The translations under genes were made by a program, and so were the position numbers. A DNA stretch of 64,000 bases from Coffea arabica (lineage: Eukaryota; Streptophyta; Magnoliopsida; Gentianales; Rubiaceae): NCBI RefSeq assembly GCF_036785885.1, contig NC_092329.1, positions 744,001 through 808,000 of the forward strand, given 5' to 3'. Shown here piece by piece: positions 1 through 11,922 of this stretch (position 1 is the first letter of the stretch; each line of letters opens with the position of its first letter). A model generated the notes under the pieces. It saw nothing but the letters and a program-made list of their open reading frames with translations, ran no database searches and was not told where the DNA came from.

Positions 1-2935
1 AATTGCATGTTTTCTGCATTTTCTGGCTTAGAAATATTTTCTTAGTGGATTTTATGAGCAATTATAGTTTTAAAATGATTTTTCTAGCATTGGTGAATTT
101 TTAGAAAATTAAGAATATATATTGGATGTGGGACCCACTAGTGCGAAAAGTTCGGAAAAATTCGGCCAATAAGGTTAAGTTTCGGATACTGTGTAAAATT
201 TATCGGGTGTTAAGAGATAAATAGTGTGTGTGAAATGATTGATGTGAGAGAGGAAAGAAAGATAAGAATGCATTTATGAAGGTGACAAGTGTCACCTTCT
301 TATTGGATGCCTTTTAAGAATTACTATTCACAATTTTGACTTTTTTGACCAAAGGTTAAATATCCAAAAATTGCACAAAATTCACCATTTTTCTCCTCCT
401 TATGGCCGGCCCTCTCTAAGCAAGAAGAAAGACAAAACTCTTCAACATTCTAGCAAACTTCTAGCTCAAATCAACTAAACCACTTGCTTAACTTAGTTTT
501 CACTCCATAAAATTCTTCCTTCTAGTGCTAGTAAGTTGTTTGGTGAACTTTGTTTGAAGGACTAAGGTGCACAACATCTTCCTCTCTCTTGGTTTTTGGT
601 AAGTGAAGCTTGAAACATCCTACTACACCTAATGATGCTTATGTTGTGCTTATTAGTGATGAGAGTGCTGAAATTTCTGATTTTTATCTTGGTTTGAATT
701 GATTTGGTGAAGTTTTCCATTTTATGATGATTTTTCTGGTTTAATTGGATTATGATGGTGTGGTTGTTTGTGATGATTGGCAATGGACTATAATGGCTCT
801 AGTGGATGTGAAATGTGGATAAATGCAATCAATTTTGGATTTGGTTGGAAATTTGAAAAGTTAGGGTTCTTAAAATCCCAATTCTGTCCGGTTTTAGATC
901 ACTGGGTTAGAGGCCGAATTAGACTTTTCTCAAAACATGAAAGTTTTAGGTATTGATGTGTTTGAGGTGCCTGTAAAATTTCAGGTCATTTGCATTAATG
1001 TAGAATGAGTTATGATGAAATTACTGTAGCTGTTCTGCTTTGGACAGAATGCGAAAACTGCGATAGTAATTGGCTATTTTGACTGGAATTGGTTTGGATT
1101 TTGGAGTTGGTGTCTTCTGATGAAATGTAGCTGGATGACTTAGCTAACTTATGCCTTTGGAATTTCGGTATTTGGACTTGTATAGACTAAGTTATAGTAA
1201 TTATAGTTTTGTGTGATTTGCAAACCTGTTTTGGTAATTCTGGTAGGGTATTTGGCATTTTCGACCTAGTTAAGCTAGGAACTGGATTGAGTGACCTTCT
1301 ACATTGTTGTAGCCCTGTTTCATAGCTTCGAAACGGTGGGTCTTACACCCCCATCCGATAACCGTAGAGAATTTGACGCCATTACCGCATAATAAGTGTA
1401 AAACAGTTTTCTATTTGGGGGCCAAGACTAAGGCCATTTTCTAATTTCTGGTTTGCTATTATGCACATTTATGCATATGAAACCCTATTGGGGTTGTGTT
1501 TAGCATTGCTATATGACTCGTTATCGAGTCTCATTGCATTTGTTGTGTGATTCTAGGGAGTGACGGTAGCTCACGACGTCTTGGTGACCACGGTGTATGA
1601 AACACCACTTTCTCACTTGGTGAGTATACCACTCACTAAATTGTTACTATGTGGCTTTGTTAAATGTTATGTGATGCCTTGATGGCTTACTTGGATATTG
1701 AAATTGATTAAGGTGAGGGTGTACTTGACCGCCCTCACCTCTTTTGATATTGTCACTGAATGGCTACCGTTTTATTGCATTACTGAACTTGATATATTGG
1801 TTGGTGAATTCCATTTCATGGAAACTGAATTGATGTCATTTGGACGATGTTCAACGGCCTTACTGCATTATTGAGCTCAACCCCGTTTGGTAGTCAATTG
1901 GATCGAGCCGGCGAGGGCTTGGTCGTGAAGATTGAATTGCCACGGGGACTGTACTGGGGAACCTTGTGGTAATGAGACCCTTGGTTTCGGTAAACTCGAG
2001 TATTACCAAAACTACTGAAATGGAGTGCGGGCCCGGTTGGGGTATGTTGGGTGGAAGGAAGTGGAAGTAAAGGGTGGTCTACGGTTTGGTTCTTTTAATA
2101 TTGACGGAGGGTCAATGAGGTTGGATCAAGATTGCAAGCGTGGAAATGGGCTCTTGAGAGCCGACTGTATCCTTTTACCGTTGTACTTCATTGCTTATCA
2201 TGAACTTTAAGTGATTGGCCATGTTTATGTGACTTTGGTTGCTTATGTAGTGGTATACCACTGGGCTTTAGCTCATTCCGTTTTATTTGTTTTCCTTACA
2301 GGAAAATGAACACTTTTGGAAAGGTTATGATAGTTGGATGCAAGTTGAGCTCATGTATATGTATTTTGTATAAGCTCCTTGAGGGTGAAAACCCTAAGTG
2401 CTTTGTTTCCACCAATGTTTGGTGTGTAAATGGCTACTTGTATATGTATGAACTAAATGGATACTTTGGTAGGCCGTTTGGCTTGTAAATGTTGGTTTTC
2501 AATGTATATATATGTTTGGTTGGTGTTTGGACGGATTTCGGATCACCACGGCTTTCAAACAGAAAAGGAAAAAAATTGGCGAAGATGAACAGTGCCGAAT
2601 CCGGCCAGGAATCCGGCCAGAAACTGGCCGGATTGCAGGGCGGATTGCTTGGGGAAAAAATGAAATTTTGGAGTTTGCTCTCGGCCTTGTATCCGGCCGA
2701 GAATCCGGCCGGAAATCCGGCCAGATTCCGGCCGGATTCTGACGTGTATTTTAATGTTCATTTTGGTTTCGAATTTTCGTTTTTTTTTATTTTGAGATTT
2801 TGACTTGTTTGCGCGCATTGTTATGTTCCGGAACGTAATAGACCGACGTAAACAGTACCGTTAGTCCTGGCGAGAGCTGGGCAGGCAGTCCGCTAACCCC
2901 TTTGGTTCGCCTTAGGGGAAGGTGGGGCTGTCACA
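1..2935 (+). mobile_element. Tekay-type Ty3/gypsy LTR (3' or solo, left end outside window)
   Basis: Long non-coding LTR ending in GGGGCTGTCACA. The end matches the terminal sequence of the minus-strand LTR at 20034-23070, including a shared stretch with the words GGCAGGCAGTCCGCTAACCC. That second LTR starts TGTGAGACCCC next to a polypurine tract, which places the family in the Tekay/Del chromovirus group. No primer-binding site follows position 2935, so this is a 3' or solo LTR. The sequence after it is homologous to the WAK 5'-flank repeat. No gene is supported inside; the short ORFs here look like chance. Confidence 0.7.
2596..2745. repeat. CCGGCC-rich degenerate short repeats within the LTR
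   Basis: About a dozen copies of an (A)ATCCGGCC(A/G) word lie in direct and inverted order, with pairs such as AATCCGGCCAG and CTGGCCGGATT that could form stems. It is much more GC-rich than the surrounding LTR. Function unknown; many CCGG sites would be methylation targets. Confidence 0.6.
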
Positions 2936-5777
2936 GCTCACGGTACGAGTCTATGACATAATGAAGCTGTTAGGGAAAGACTTCCAAGTCCGCCCTAGTC
3001 TTCCCATTTATTCATTTTTTTTTAAAAAATGATTAATCATACTTCATACATAATTTTCACTTGATATGTGTAAAAATTCACAAATGTGTTTTTGGATACA
3101 ACGTATGTCTTGAAAGTCATTAAGATATATGTTTGTAATGCACATCTTCGAATATTTAATCTGTGGAATCCAATATTTTAGTAATTGTGTGTTAGTGTAT
3201 TTCTCTCTAAAATTCATTCTCTCTTTCTTCTCTTTAAGGCTCCTCTAACGAAAATGGCCTTCAGATCTAATCTTTCTCCATAGGAGGGAACCGTTTTTTA
3301 TACCTTTTATTTGCTTTTTTAAAATAAATTCCCTCTAGCGAGGAATTTTCTTTGCTAGCATTTCTTGGTAAGTATTTCTTCTCTCCTAGTTTTTTCTAGT
3401 GAAAATTTTATTCTATCCTAGGATTTCCCTTGTAAGAAATTTTTTCCTTTTTTTCTCTTTTTTCTATGAGATTTGAGATTTCATATGGTTTGCTAGATTT
3501 GAAAATTTTAACATCTACCATGTTAGCTGAATTTCTCCTTGGGCTTCAATCATTTTTTAACAAATGTTATTTTTAAAAACATGCACAAATCTTTTGAGTT
3601 ATAGTGATTCACCTGGATGCAGGGAAGATGTTTTGGAGATTTAATGTTTTTCATATTCATTAATATCTATTTGCTCAATAGATAGATTGAGATTTCATAT
3701 TATTTACTCCCTCCGTCCCATTAGAAGTGTCATGCTTTCCTTTTTAGTCCGTCCCAAAATTAGTGTCACTTACCAATAATGGTAATAAAAACTTTCACCG
3801 ATTTCCACTGATACCCTTAAATCTTACGACAAGATTCTTATTTTTAGTGGGCCCCAAAGTTCACCTGTGAAATAGAGAATTTTCATGTGATGGTGTGTGA
3901 GTGTCACGTTAGAACCAGCAGGATTCGTGCATTGCACTTTCTCCAAAAGGGCTTGAAAATATATCATATGTATGGGTCCCACAATCATATCACTACTCTA
4001 TCCTACCATCAATGGAGCAACACGTCAGGCTGCATAGCTAATTCAACCGGGGCATTCTTGGAACATAACCCATTACCTTTTGAAATCGGAGCACTGTTGA
4101 AAAAATGTGGGATTCCCAAAGCACGACAGATTCATTGGGACAGAGGGAGTACTAGTTTTGGAATTTCTCCCATCTCCTATGAAAGCTAAATTTCTCTTTG
4201 AGTTTTAAGCATTTTTATCAGATGATTGTTAGAAAATATGCACAAATCTATTGGACTGCAATGATTTATCCAGATGGAGGATGTTTTGGAGCTTCTACTT
4301 TAAAAAGGATGCTAAGGACTAATGGCATTTGCCATTTTGTTACCAAGCTTTTTAGGTATATGACAAAAACCTTCTTGAATTACCAAACTATCTTTAGAAA
4401 GAAAAAAAAATACAAAATTAATGATATACTTCATTGGAACTCAATCATTTCATGAAATCCTAATCACCACTTTTTTTCGATTCCACAGTATTCATCTTTT
4501 CAGTCATAACCAAACCCTAGATCCTGAGCACTTCTATGGCAAAGAAAAAATGAAGGAAGACAAGTGCACAATTTGATAGGTTGACTAAAGATCAGAAGTG
4601 TTCAAAATATTCACCAAAACAAAACGCATATGACATTGTCTCTACGTTCATTATTCTATTTAGAATTTCAAGCAGCAAATTTCCCAATAGTAGTTTAATT
4701 TTTTTGAACGACAACTTCATCATTTTGTTGCATCTAGTATCGATAGTAAAAGAGTGGGATTAGCAATAATGGAAATCAGCCAAAGGCTTTGAGATGATAG
4801 CTTCTTAATTCTCTTCTAGTACATAAATATTATGATATGATTTTATTGTTTGTTCAATAAATCAATAGGATTTATATCAGGAAAATTAACTTTTATTAGT
4901 AGTGATAAAAGTCAAAAAATATGAATTTTTCATGCAATAATTGAAAATGTCAGCACAAAATTCCATCTACAGCTGTTAACTCCATTAAGAACTGTTACAT
5001 GCTATGTACATGATAATTTTCTGGAACAATTACAGTGAAGATACAACATAGAATTGTATGTGCCTGTCAACCACAGCTGCTGGAGAGTTTTTGTGTGTGA
5101 CTCTGGCCAATAGCAAGCAAAGAGGGTGAAGAATACTTGTCTACATCTTCTATGAGTACTTCACCCACAAAAACATAGAGTCACCAAAAACTTAAACCAT
5201 TGAACCTATAAAAAGAGCCAGCACAAATGAGAAAATAGAATACATTAGAGATTTTAGCCCATGGAACACTTTCAAAAGTCTATATACAGTAAATATACAT
5301 TTTACTGTATATCTTATCAAATATCTTCCCTTCAATGGATGATTAACTTCCACAAATATAGAGTAGCCTCTTACTTGAAAGGTTCTATTTAACGAGTGCT
5401 CAATGGGCATTCATTAAAATATATTTCATGTGTTAGATTTTCAAAAAATTAAGATTAATTAGAGAAAGTGTATATATGCAAGAAAAGGTGGTAATTGTTA
5501 GAGCGTGTCTATACATGGTAAATTAGGTGAAATGTAAGCATGTTGATGAGTGTCAATTGAGCACCCTTTAGAAAAACTCTACTTGAACAAGTTAAGCAAA
5601 AAAGGAAAAAATCATATAAGGCCATTTCTCAATGCACAAGAGAATAAGACTTTATCTCGAAAACATTATTAGGGCCTGCAAAAAATTGTAACTGTAAATT
5701 CAAACACAACTAGACTGTGAATTAAAAATAAAAAAATAGGACAACATGATTAGAAGAAAATCTAAAAGCTCATGATA
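2936..5777 (-). repeat. Inverted copy 1 of the WAK 5'-flank segment
   Basis: The reverse complement aligns along its length with 29985-32497. For example, the open stretch at 4581-4763 encodes nearly the same 60 residues as 30995-31177 on the other strand. The copies differ by scattered substitutions and indels. The start (about 2945-3010) carries the AAGTCTTCCC / TATGTC...AGCATAAGCAACCCC motif block found just upstream of the WAK genes at 35480-35560 and 44110-44180, so it is read as a duplicated WAK promoter-side segment without its gene. Copy 1 uniquely contains the Stowaway element at 3707-4149. Confidence 0.75.
3707..4149. mobile_element. Stowaway (Tc1/mariner-type) MITE
   Basis: A 443-bp element with terminal inverted repeats CTCCCTCCGTCCCA...TGGGACAGAGGGAG, flanked by TA on both sides (3705-3706 and 4150-4151). 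The homologous positions in copy 2 (about 31705-31720) and copy 3 (about 61545-61560) read straight through as TTTACTAG on one strand, so both are empty sites. It has no coding capacity and would rely on a mariner-type transposase. Confidence 0.9.
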
Positions 5778-5789
5778 AAGCTTGATTCT

Positions 5790-5935
5790 ACTGTATCCTC
5801 TAATGAAGCTTGATTCTTTTTGCTAACACAACAAATGAAAAACTGTTTGTTGGTCTATGATTTCGAGTTTGATTTGCTTATGGTGTTTACTGTAGAAGTT
5901 GTCACAGTAGCCTCGGACGTCTTCGAGTGGTTCGT
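5790..5935 (-). repeat. Second block of the WAK 5'-flank segment (partial next unit)
   Basis: Reverse complement of 32505-32650 (shared text around TTTTTGCTAACACAA, GGTCTATGATTTCGAG and GTCACAGTAGCCTCGGACGTC). In the second copy this block sits immediately beside the AAGTCTTCC block, but here it lies at the far end of copy 1. This suggests the remnant of a tandem unit or a rearranged junction. Confidence 0.65.
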
Positions 5936-7779
5936 TGGGATTTGGGGCAAGGACAGTCATCAGAAAGACCGTCCCTGAACGGTCCCCTCACAAAACTTAA
6001 GAAGTGGTTATTATGCATCCACGTCGACAGGTAGAAAGAAGGCATCAAAACGACACCATCTAATTAGTAAGTTTCAAAAAAAATATTAATTTCAAAAACA
6101 CCAATATAAACGGCGTTATATTGGAACAGGATTGTTAAAATATGAAATTTGAATTAAAAATTTGAATTCAAAACTAATTTTGAAGACGAACCCGCGAAAA
6201 CCTTGACAAAAAAGAAGGCTTTCATTTTAGTTCTTTGAAGGTATAGTGGAAAGAGAAGAATGGTGAGAAATAACAATCTATCTCCAGAGAAGAGAGAGCA
6301 AAAATAGCAAATGCAGATTTGTGTACCAAATTAGGGTTAGAAAGTCTTGTTGTGGTGGGTTTTAAATGTTGATAATTTGGACCTCCACCCATATCTGGGA
6401 CGGCAAGGGTACAAGCAAATATAAACACCGAAGCAATCATAGTATTTGCATTGACATCGCTTCCAAGAAGTGATTTAAACTAGAAAAGGGTATTACAGTT
6501 GTAGCATACAATAATGGCCAAGACAATAGACATTATAACAGGGTGAGCAAATAGTTACAACAATGCGGCGGAGATTGATGAAGGTAATGATGCTGATTAT
6601 CATATGAATTGGATAGAAATTGTAGTGGTAGCAATGTTAGCAGAAACTAATATTTAAATGAAAAAGAAGTTATGCTCTGTTTTTTCAGCGTGTCTGTCTG
6701 ATTGTACACATTGTTACCCAGGAAGAACAGTGCGCTCATTTGTATGTACAAGTGAAAAAATCATTGCTATCATAATAGTTAATATATAAGTGTTGTTAAT
6801 GGGATTAAATCCTGGATATGTAGATGTAAGATAACAAATAGCAAATATATACATGTGGTGTCTATACGCAACGTTAGAAAATATTCACAATGTGTTTCAT
6901 GAGTATTACATTGAGTTTTGGTATATGTACAAGTATGTCTTGTTAGAGCACTATTTAGTCATCATGTTGCTATATGATAATTTTAAGAGTAACACACATG
7001 GTTAGAATTATTATAATAATGGTTATGTTGTACATACTAGGGTATTCTGTTGTATAATCGGATTGAGAGACACCATAATTTGTACATTATAGTTGCCTCT
7101 TCTCTTACTTGTGTTTTCTATGAAAAATTTTTATTTTATTATACAACAGTTCTTTTGTGATTCTATTATCTCGTTGTTCCTATATATGCCACATGTTTGG
7201 ATATTCTTTGCCAGCTAGTTTATTTTGTAATGCATAACAATCATTTTTAGTTGCCTCTATGCAAGTTTGCTTGTCCTTTGGTAAGATTCTTCCAATTATA
7301 TATATTTAATATTGTGGGTACAAAATTAAACTCTAATTGTTAGAATTTTCCCCTGCATGATTTGGCATATTAATTAGGCATGAGAAGAGTAGATCTGATC
7401 AGAGAGCAATAGTATTTTTTTGCTTATTCTTCTTGATGGCTGAAAGAGGTAGCATACACTAGTAGCTCTAGAGTAAAGCAATTTTTGAGGAATGAATTAT
7501 AGTCCTCATTTCTTCTGCATCCTATTTTGGTTTATTTGGGCTTATCTCTTTTGATTCTGGTCGGATTTAGATTCTTTGGATGTCCAATTTCTTAATTGAT
7601 AGTTTTGATTCAGTTGTCATGAGTCCTTAACTGCAATGTACTATAACTTATTTTAGAGTTTTGATTCTACATGGTCTAAGATAGCATGTACAAGATATGC
7701 ATGCAATTATACACTCTGTTATGGAATGTTTACATAATGTTGATGAATTTATACACTCTAAACAAATGAAATTCATGTA
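5936..7779. other. Unassigned AT-rich intergenic sequence
   Basis: No gene recognised. Near its left edge (about 5940-5985) is a GATTTGGGG...ACCGTCCCTGAACGG block that recurs in the same orientation at about 8777-8821. The short ORFs, including a 72-codon one at 6222-6440 on the minus strand, have no recognisable features. Confidence 0.5.
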
Positions 7780-8060
7780 GTGGAATGCTTGAAATGGACA
7801 GAAGACGAGCCTTGGCAAATTGGAATGGAGTTTCATATAGAAGACAAAGCGTATAATTTCTACAATAAATATGGATTTACCACGAAATTTAGTGTTCCAT
7901 AGGGCTACTTAAACAAAGACAAGGATGTAGTTACCACATATTGGAGCTAAAGTTGGAGCGTAACTATGTTTTGCTAAGATGACTCTCAATTGCCGGTACC
8001 ATCTTGGGAGAAAGAGAACAAAACAAGTTGTATGGAGTTCGGGCGTTAAGTTCAAAATTT
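7780..8060 (+). pseudogene. FAR1/FRS-like DNA-binding domain fragment
   Basis: A plus-frame translation beginning at 7780 gives a run containing WTEDEPWQIGMEF, EDKAYNFYNKYGF and FSV, then an in-frame TAG and NKDKDVVTT. This resembles the N-terminal FAR1 domain (PF03101), where a GMEF...AYxFYxxYA...GFS pattern precedes a KDKDG motif. A later stretch with ENKTSC fits the PRKETRTGC part of that domain. The zinc-ligand cysteines are not recoverable and stops interrupt it. FAR1 proteins derive from Mutator-type transposases, so this may be a decayed host gene or a Mutator-element remnant. Confidence 0.55.
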
Positions 8061-9519
8061 TAAAGGCAATGCTCTAGGCATTTGTAATTCTTCGGACAAA
8101 TGTACTATTTGATTCCAAAATTGAGACCATTTCCTGCATTCTTAGAATTTAGTTGATTTTAGCAACTTTTATATCTGTATTCAAAAATTTCACAAATTAT
8201 TATAATATATAAAAAAAATTGGATAGTTCCCAATTGGCAGAGGTCAATTATTATTCAGCATGTTTGCTGTAACCATACAAATTACAGAGTAAACTATGTG
8301 AATGTTGGGCAATATTGCTATTATTCACTTTCTTGCCCACTGTTTACTTTTCGAATTTTGATTAAATTAGTGAATCGTGTCATGGATAGTATAATGCTAT
8401 TTCAATAAGTTGTTAGACACAGTGCATGACATGTACAACTAAACAATAACTATGTGATGTTCTATCCAGTGTTGATATGGGTCACAAACATAGTAATTGC
8501 ATCACTATTATGAGAAATTACAAATAGTTACCTATGTCTTATAACTTATTGGTAAGCCATTACACCTTTGAGGAATGATTGTACTCAATGGCATACAACC
8601 TTTGCCAGTAATGATTTTCATAAGATATGTAAGGATAAGAAAGTGCCATGAGACTATGAGTCAATAATAATTGAGATGTACAAGTAATAATTGTATATAA
8701 CATCTATGTCACTTAAACATACAAGCAGTTGAAATTGAGTTAATACCTATTACAAAACTAGAACACCCTCTAAAGAGATTTGGGGTAGGGATAGTTGTCA
8801 AATCAACCGTCCCTGAACGGCATAACTCTCTCTGCACAAATTGTAACTCCTCCTTAACTACTTGTACATCTTTATAACAGAGATGTGATATTTTGTTACT
8901 ATTCATATGAGTCTCATATGTAATAATTGTGTCTCTGTTGTTAAGTTTTACAAGTAGTTTACATTAAGTTATACCTTGTTCAAAAAATATTATATCGTTT
9001 AGAATGGTTGTTACTGACAACTGTTGGTGTCCAAGATCCCCATCAAAGATGGCTACCAGTCCTCATCTTCCAACAAAATTTAAGAAATGCTGAGTCTAAC
9101 CATATTTACAGTAGTAGAAAATATGCATAATATACAACCATGAGTCAGCATGATGAACTAGAAATTGACTCATCAATAACAATCTGATGAGAATGGAGTT
9201 CGGCCACTATGTACATGTTGGCCAAAGTTGTTGTTTGAGGCATCGGTAAATCAACTGTATAGAATTTAGAGAGAATTATAAAATTGTTACAAATTATTAA
9301 ATATTATTCATATTCATATTGATTGAATTTGCAAATTGTAGAAAGTGGACAAGGAATGAATGTAACATTGTCTGAACTGATTGTAAGATAATGTCAACTA
9401 TTTGTATCAGTAGATATAGCTACTAAATTTATCACACTTATATTGTGAATTTGGACAAGTAATTAATAAGGAGTTACAACTTGTTTAGGTAATGTTACAA
9501 TGATTAGAAACAATTTATT
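8061..9519. other. Unassigned AT-rich intergenic sequence
   Basis: Nothing recognisable apart from the repeated GTCCCTGAACGG block near 8777-8821. No long ORF, terminal repeats or RNA gene was identified. Confidence 0.5.
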
Positions 9520-9636
9520 TCATTTTAACAAAAAAAATTTTCCACTCAGTTTATGTTCAGTAATTTTTGATGTTGTAGGAATAACATCAAAAATTACTGT
9601 TTTCATCTCTTTACTACTACCTTTCATATCTACCAT
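9520..9636 (-). pseudogene. Copia gag, N-terminal 38 codons
   Basis: On the minus strand an ATG at 9636 opens a short frame containing ITEHKLSG, the conserved start of Copia gag proteins (usually ITxxKLNGxNYxxW). It lies about 80 bp downstream of a primer-binding site and LTR, the expected position. The frame stops (TGA, 9522-9520) where LLW would be expected and homology ends, so only the 5' tip of the element remains. Confidence 0.7.
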
Positions 9637-9713
9637 TATAATTTACACAAGAAAGAACTAAAAGTGACTTAATAGGGTCACGTCAAAAGACAAACTGATT
9701 AACATAGTCTAAA

Positions 9714-9951
9714 GCTCTGATACCATGAAAACTAAAAAAAGTGAGAGAAAATACTCTTATTCATATTTTTGGACTACACAATGTACAAATATATATATAC
9801 ACAAGTGTAACTTAATTTAGATCCTAAAATCATGCTAGTCTAAATCAATCTATTATCTAATTAATATTTGATACTATAATAAAACAAATCAAATCTAATC
9901 TTTCCTAATATTTACAATATCAAATCTTTCTATAATTACATATCTTCAACA
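9714..9951 (-). mobile_element. Copia 5' LTR with tRNA-Met primer-binding site
   Basis: The minus strand starts TGTTGAAGATATG at 9951 and ends ...TTTTCA at 9726 (226 bp). It is followed directly by TGGTATCAGAGC (9725-9714), the classic initiator-tRNA-Met primer-binding site. A short gag start follows. The rest of the element is missing; no matching 3' LTR was seen. Confidence 0.8.
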
Positions 9952-10954
9952 CTGTCAAATAATATCCCAAACTCCCATGCAATGAAATCGAAACATTTTT
10001 TTAACTCAAGGTACAAAGAGAAAGTCTAAAAAGAAGGTTTTTCGGCTAACAATTAGGGTATCAAACGAAGAAAGAGGGTTAAAGGCTCACCTTGACTCAC
10101 TAAAGGTAGATAAAATAAAGGTAGGTTTTTAAGCAAGTCAAAAAATGCTTCAATCCTAGGTGTCCTCATCATTTTAATGCATCAAATTCATTAAAATGTG
10201 GTCTTGACATGCATAACCAAACAAGTTCTAGAATGACAAACCATGTGCAATAACTACTAAACAAACGAAAAAAATAAGCCCACAAATCTCACAAGTGGTC
10301 AAAATTATATCAAGTTCAGCATATTCATCAATTAATTCATCATCAAGAAAAGTAGAAAACCCCATGGCATGAACTTACTAATCATACTCGTATCTCAATT
10401 GCATTCATCATTGTTTAAGACAAAGAACTACTAAAGAAAAGAAAATGTAAAATGAACAACTAAAAACATAGCTAACCCTTCCCTACATCGAAACCTTACA
10501 TTGTCTCCAATGTAAGCAATAAAGAATAAGAATAGAAGTAATGGGGCAACGACACTTCCCTGAACACGGAAGAAGGTAAAAATGGACTAAAGCTCGGGAG
10601 GAAAGAGTGGCGAAGAAATAGCAGCGGCAGCGGCAAAGGTGGCGTCGGCGTGTGGATGTGTGGCAATGTTGGGCGGTGCAGCAGGATGGACGTGAGCGGT
10701 GGTCGACGTGCGACAACGGCGCACTCGGGATTGCGATGAGGGGCTCGATCGGCATGCGTGTGAAGGCTGACGGCGTACGACGCAGGTGAAGGCAGCAGCA
10801 GGGAAAAGGGAGAAAAGAAAGAAGAAGAAAGAAAAAAGAAGGAAGAAGAAAAAGTATGGCAACTTTTTTTTTAAAATAAGAGAGGGCAATTTTGTCCTTT
10901 CACCCTTTTTCTTTTTTTTTGAACCCCCGTGTTAGGCATGAGCACGCCTAACTG
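9952..10954 (-). mobile_element. Athila 3' non-coding region
   Basis: Continuation of the Athila element toward its 3' end. At about 10498-10512 the minus strand reads CATTGGAGACAATGTAAG, close to the CATTGAGGACAATG word that commonly precedes the polypurine region of Athila-type elements. 10560-10860 is GC-rich and simple in composition (poly-Ala/Pro/Ser coding potential, then an A/G-rich tract on the plus strand). A 20-nt hairpin TTAGGCATGAGCACGCCTAA lies at 10932-10951. No 3' LTR is present before the Copia LTR at 9951. Confidence 0.5.
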
Positions 10955-10993
10955 CTTTCGAATTTTCTGACCAACCGTTCGAAATTAAGATCC

Positions 10994-11250
10994 TTAAGTG
11001 CGACCACCTGGCGTGGGCACACCTAACTACTAGAGAGTCTTCTGACCAATATTTAAAAATTGAGTTCCTTAAGCGTAACCACCCGGCGTGGATACGCCTA
11101 ACTAATGTAGAGTTTTTGCCCGCAGACGTGAATTGCCCTTCCTTAAATGTGACCACTTAGTGTGGGCACGCCTAACTACTGGGTAGTCTTTTGTCCGTCA
11201 AATTAAAACTTTCTTTCTTAGGCGTAACCACTTGGTGTGGGCACGTCTAA
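10994..11250 (-). repeat. Tandem 33-nt hairpin units (copy 1)
   Basis: Four 33-nt inverted-repeat units at 10994-11026, 11069-11101, 11143-11175 and 11218-11250, spaced 74-75 bp. On the element strand each starts TTAG and ends TAA. An outer stem of 8-9 pairs (with wobbles) encloses an inner CCAC/GTGG stem and a 5-nt loop. Base changes in the outer stem are partly compensatory between units. The 75-bp period equals 25 codons, and an ORF through part of it encodes repeats with VVRxAHxxW, so a coding tandem repeat is an alternative reading. Confidence 0.7.
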
Positions 11251-11401
11251 CTGTCAGCTCCCTACCACAACAATAACAAACCACTAAATGCAACTAACAC
11301 TTAACAAAAACTCCAGAAATATAAGAAAACTAAAACAAAGAGTCTTGGATTGCCTTCCAAACAGTGCCTTTCTTTAATGTCTTTGGCTAGACGTTAAATA
11401 C

Positions 11402-11908
11402 CACTCCTTAATCTGGATATAATTCAAATTTTCTTGCAATTGGTGGTATTCCTCCGGGGTCTAGATAGCCATTGAGTGCAACCATCTTTCTTAATTTTCT
11501 ACTCATTTTCATCTCATAAGTTGTTTTCATTCCATGATACTTGTTCGCAACAATTTTGAATTTGCTCCTACAATCAAACTCAGAAAATTCTTGCATAGAG
11601 AAATTAGTAGCATGAATAGCAAACACAAAATGAGAGTTAACAGAATGTTTCATTGTATCAAAAATATTAAAATGGACTATTTCTCCGTCAATTCCATTGT
11701 GAGAGCACCCTTACTAACATCAATCTTAGTTTGGGCAGTACTCAAGAATGGCCTTCCTAATATAATGGGTGATGGATTTGGAGCACTTCTATCATCCATG
11801 CAAAGCACATAAAAATCAACAGGAAAAATTAATCCATTTGCTTACACTAAACATCCTCAACTACTCCATTTGGATAACCAAATGTACGATCAGCCAATTG
11901 AATTATTG
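11402..11908 (-). pseudogene. Athila protease C-terminal part and abrupt 3' end
   Basis: Downstream of the LINE the minus strand resumes the Athila aspartic-protease region: IIQLADRTFGYPNGVVEDV, then degenerate sequence, then an FDTMKHSVNSHFVFAI-like stretch typical of the end of this domain. It then passes within about 200 bp to an ORF end (stop at 11408) and to text resembling the post-integrase region (a GTxWKAIQDSLF-like frame). Reverse transcriptase, RNase H and integrase are absent, so this was a deleted, non-autonomous element before the LINE arrived. Confidence 0.6.
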
Positions 11909-11922
11909 TCCCTGTTTCTTTC

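Noticed and set aside
3887..4189. 100-codon ORF on the plus strand.
   Set aside because: It lies almost wholly within the Stowaway MITE, which is non-coding and absent from the homologous copies.
4581..4763. 60-codon ORF conserved in the inverted copy (30995-31177).
   Set aside because: Conservation reflects the duplication. The substitutions change residues freely (R/S, N/S, H/R), with no motif or codon bias.
9569..9602. Near-perfect 17-bp hairpin (CAGTAATTTTTGATGTT and its inverse).
   Set aside because: It lies within the Copia gag start, where the VIFDVIP / TTSKIT codons generate it. A single case with no repeat or covariation, so likely chance.
10483..10889. Ala/Pro/Ser-rich ORFs on the minus strand.
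   Set aside because: Low-complexity GC-rich sequence in the Athila 3' region; no start context or homologue recognised.
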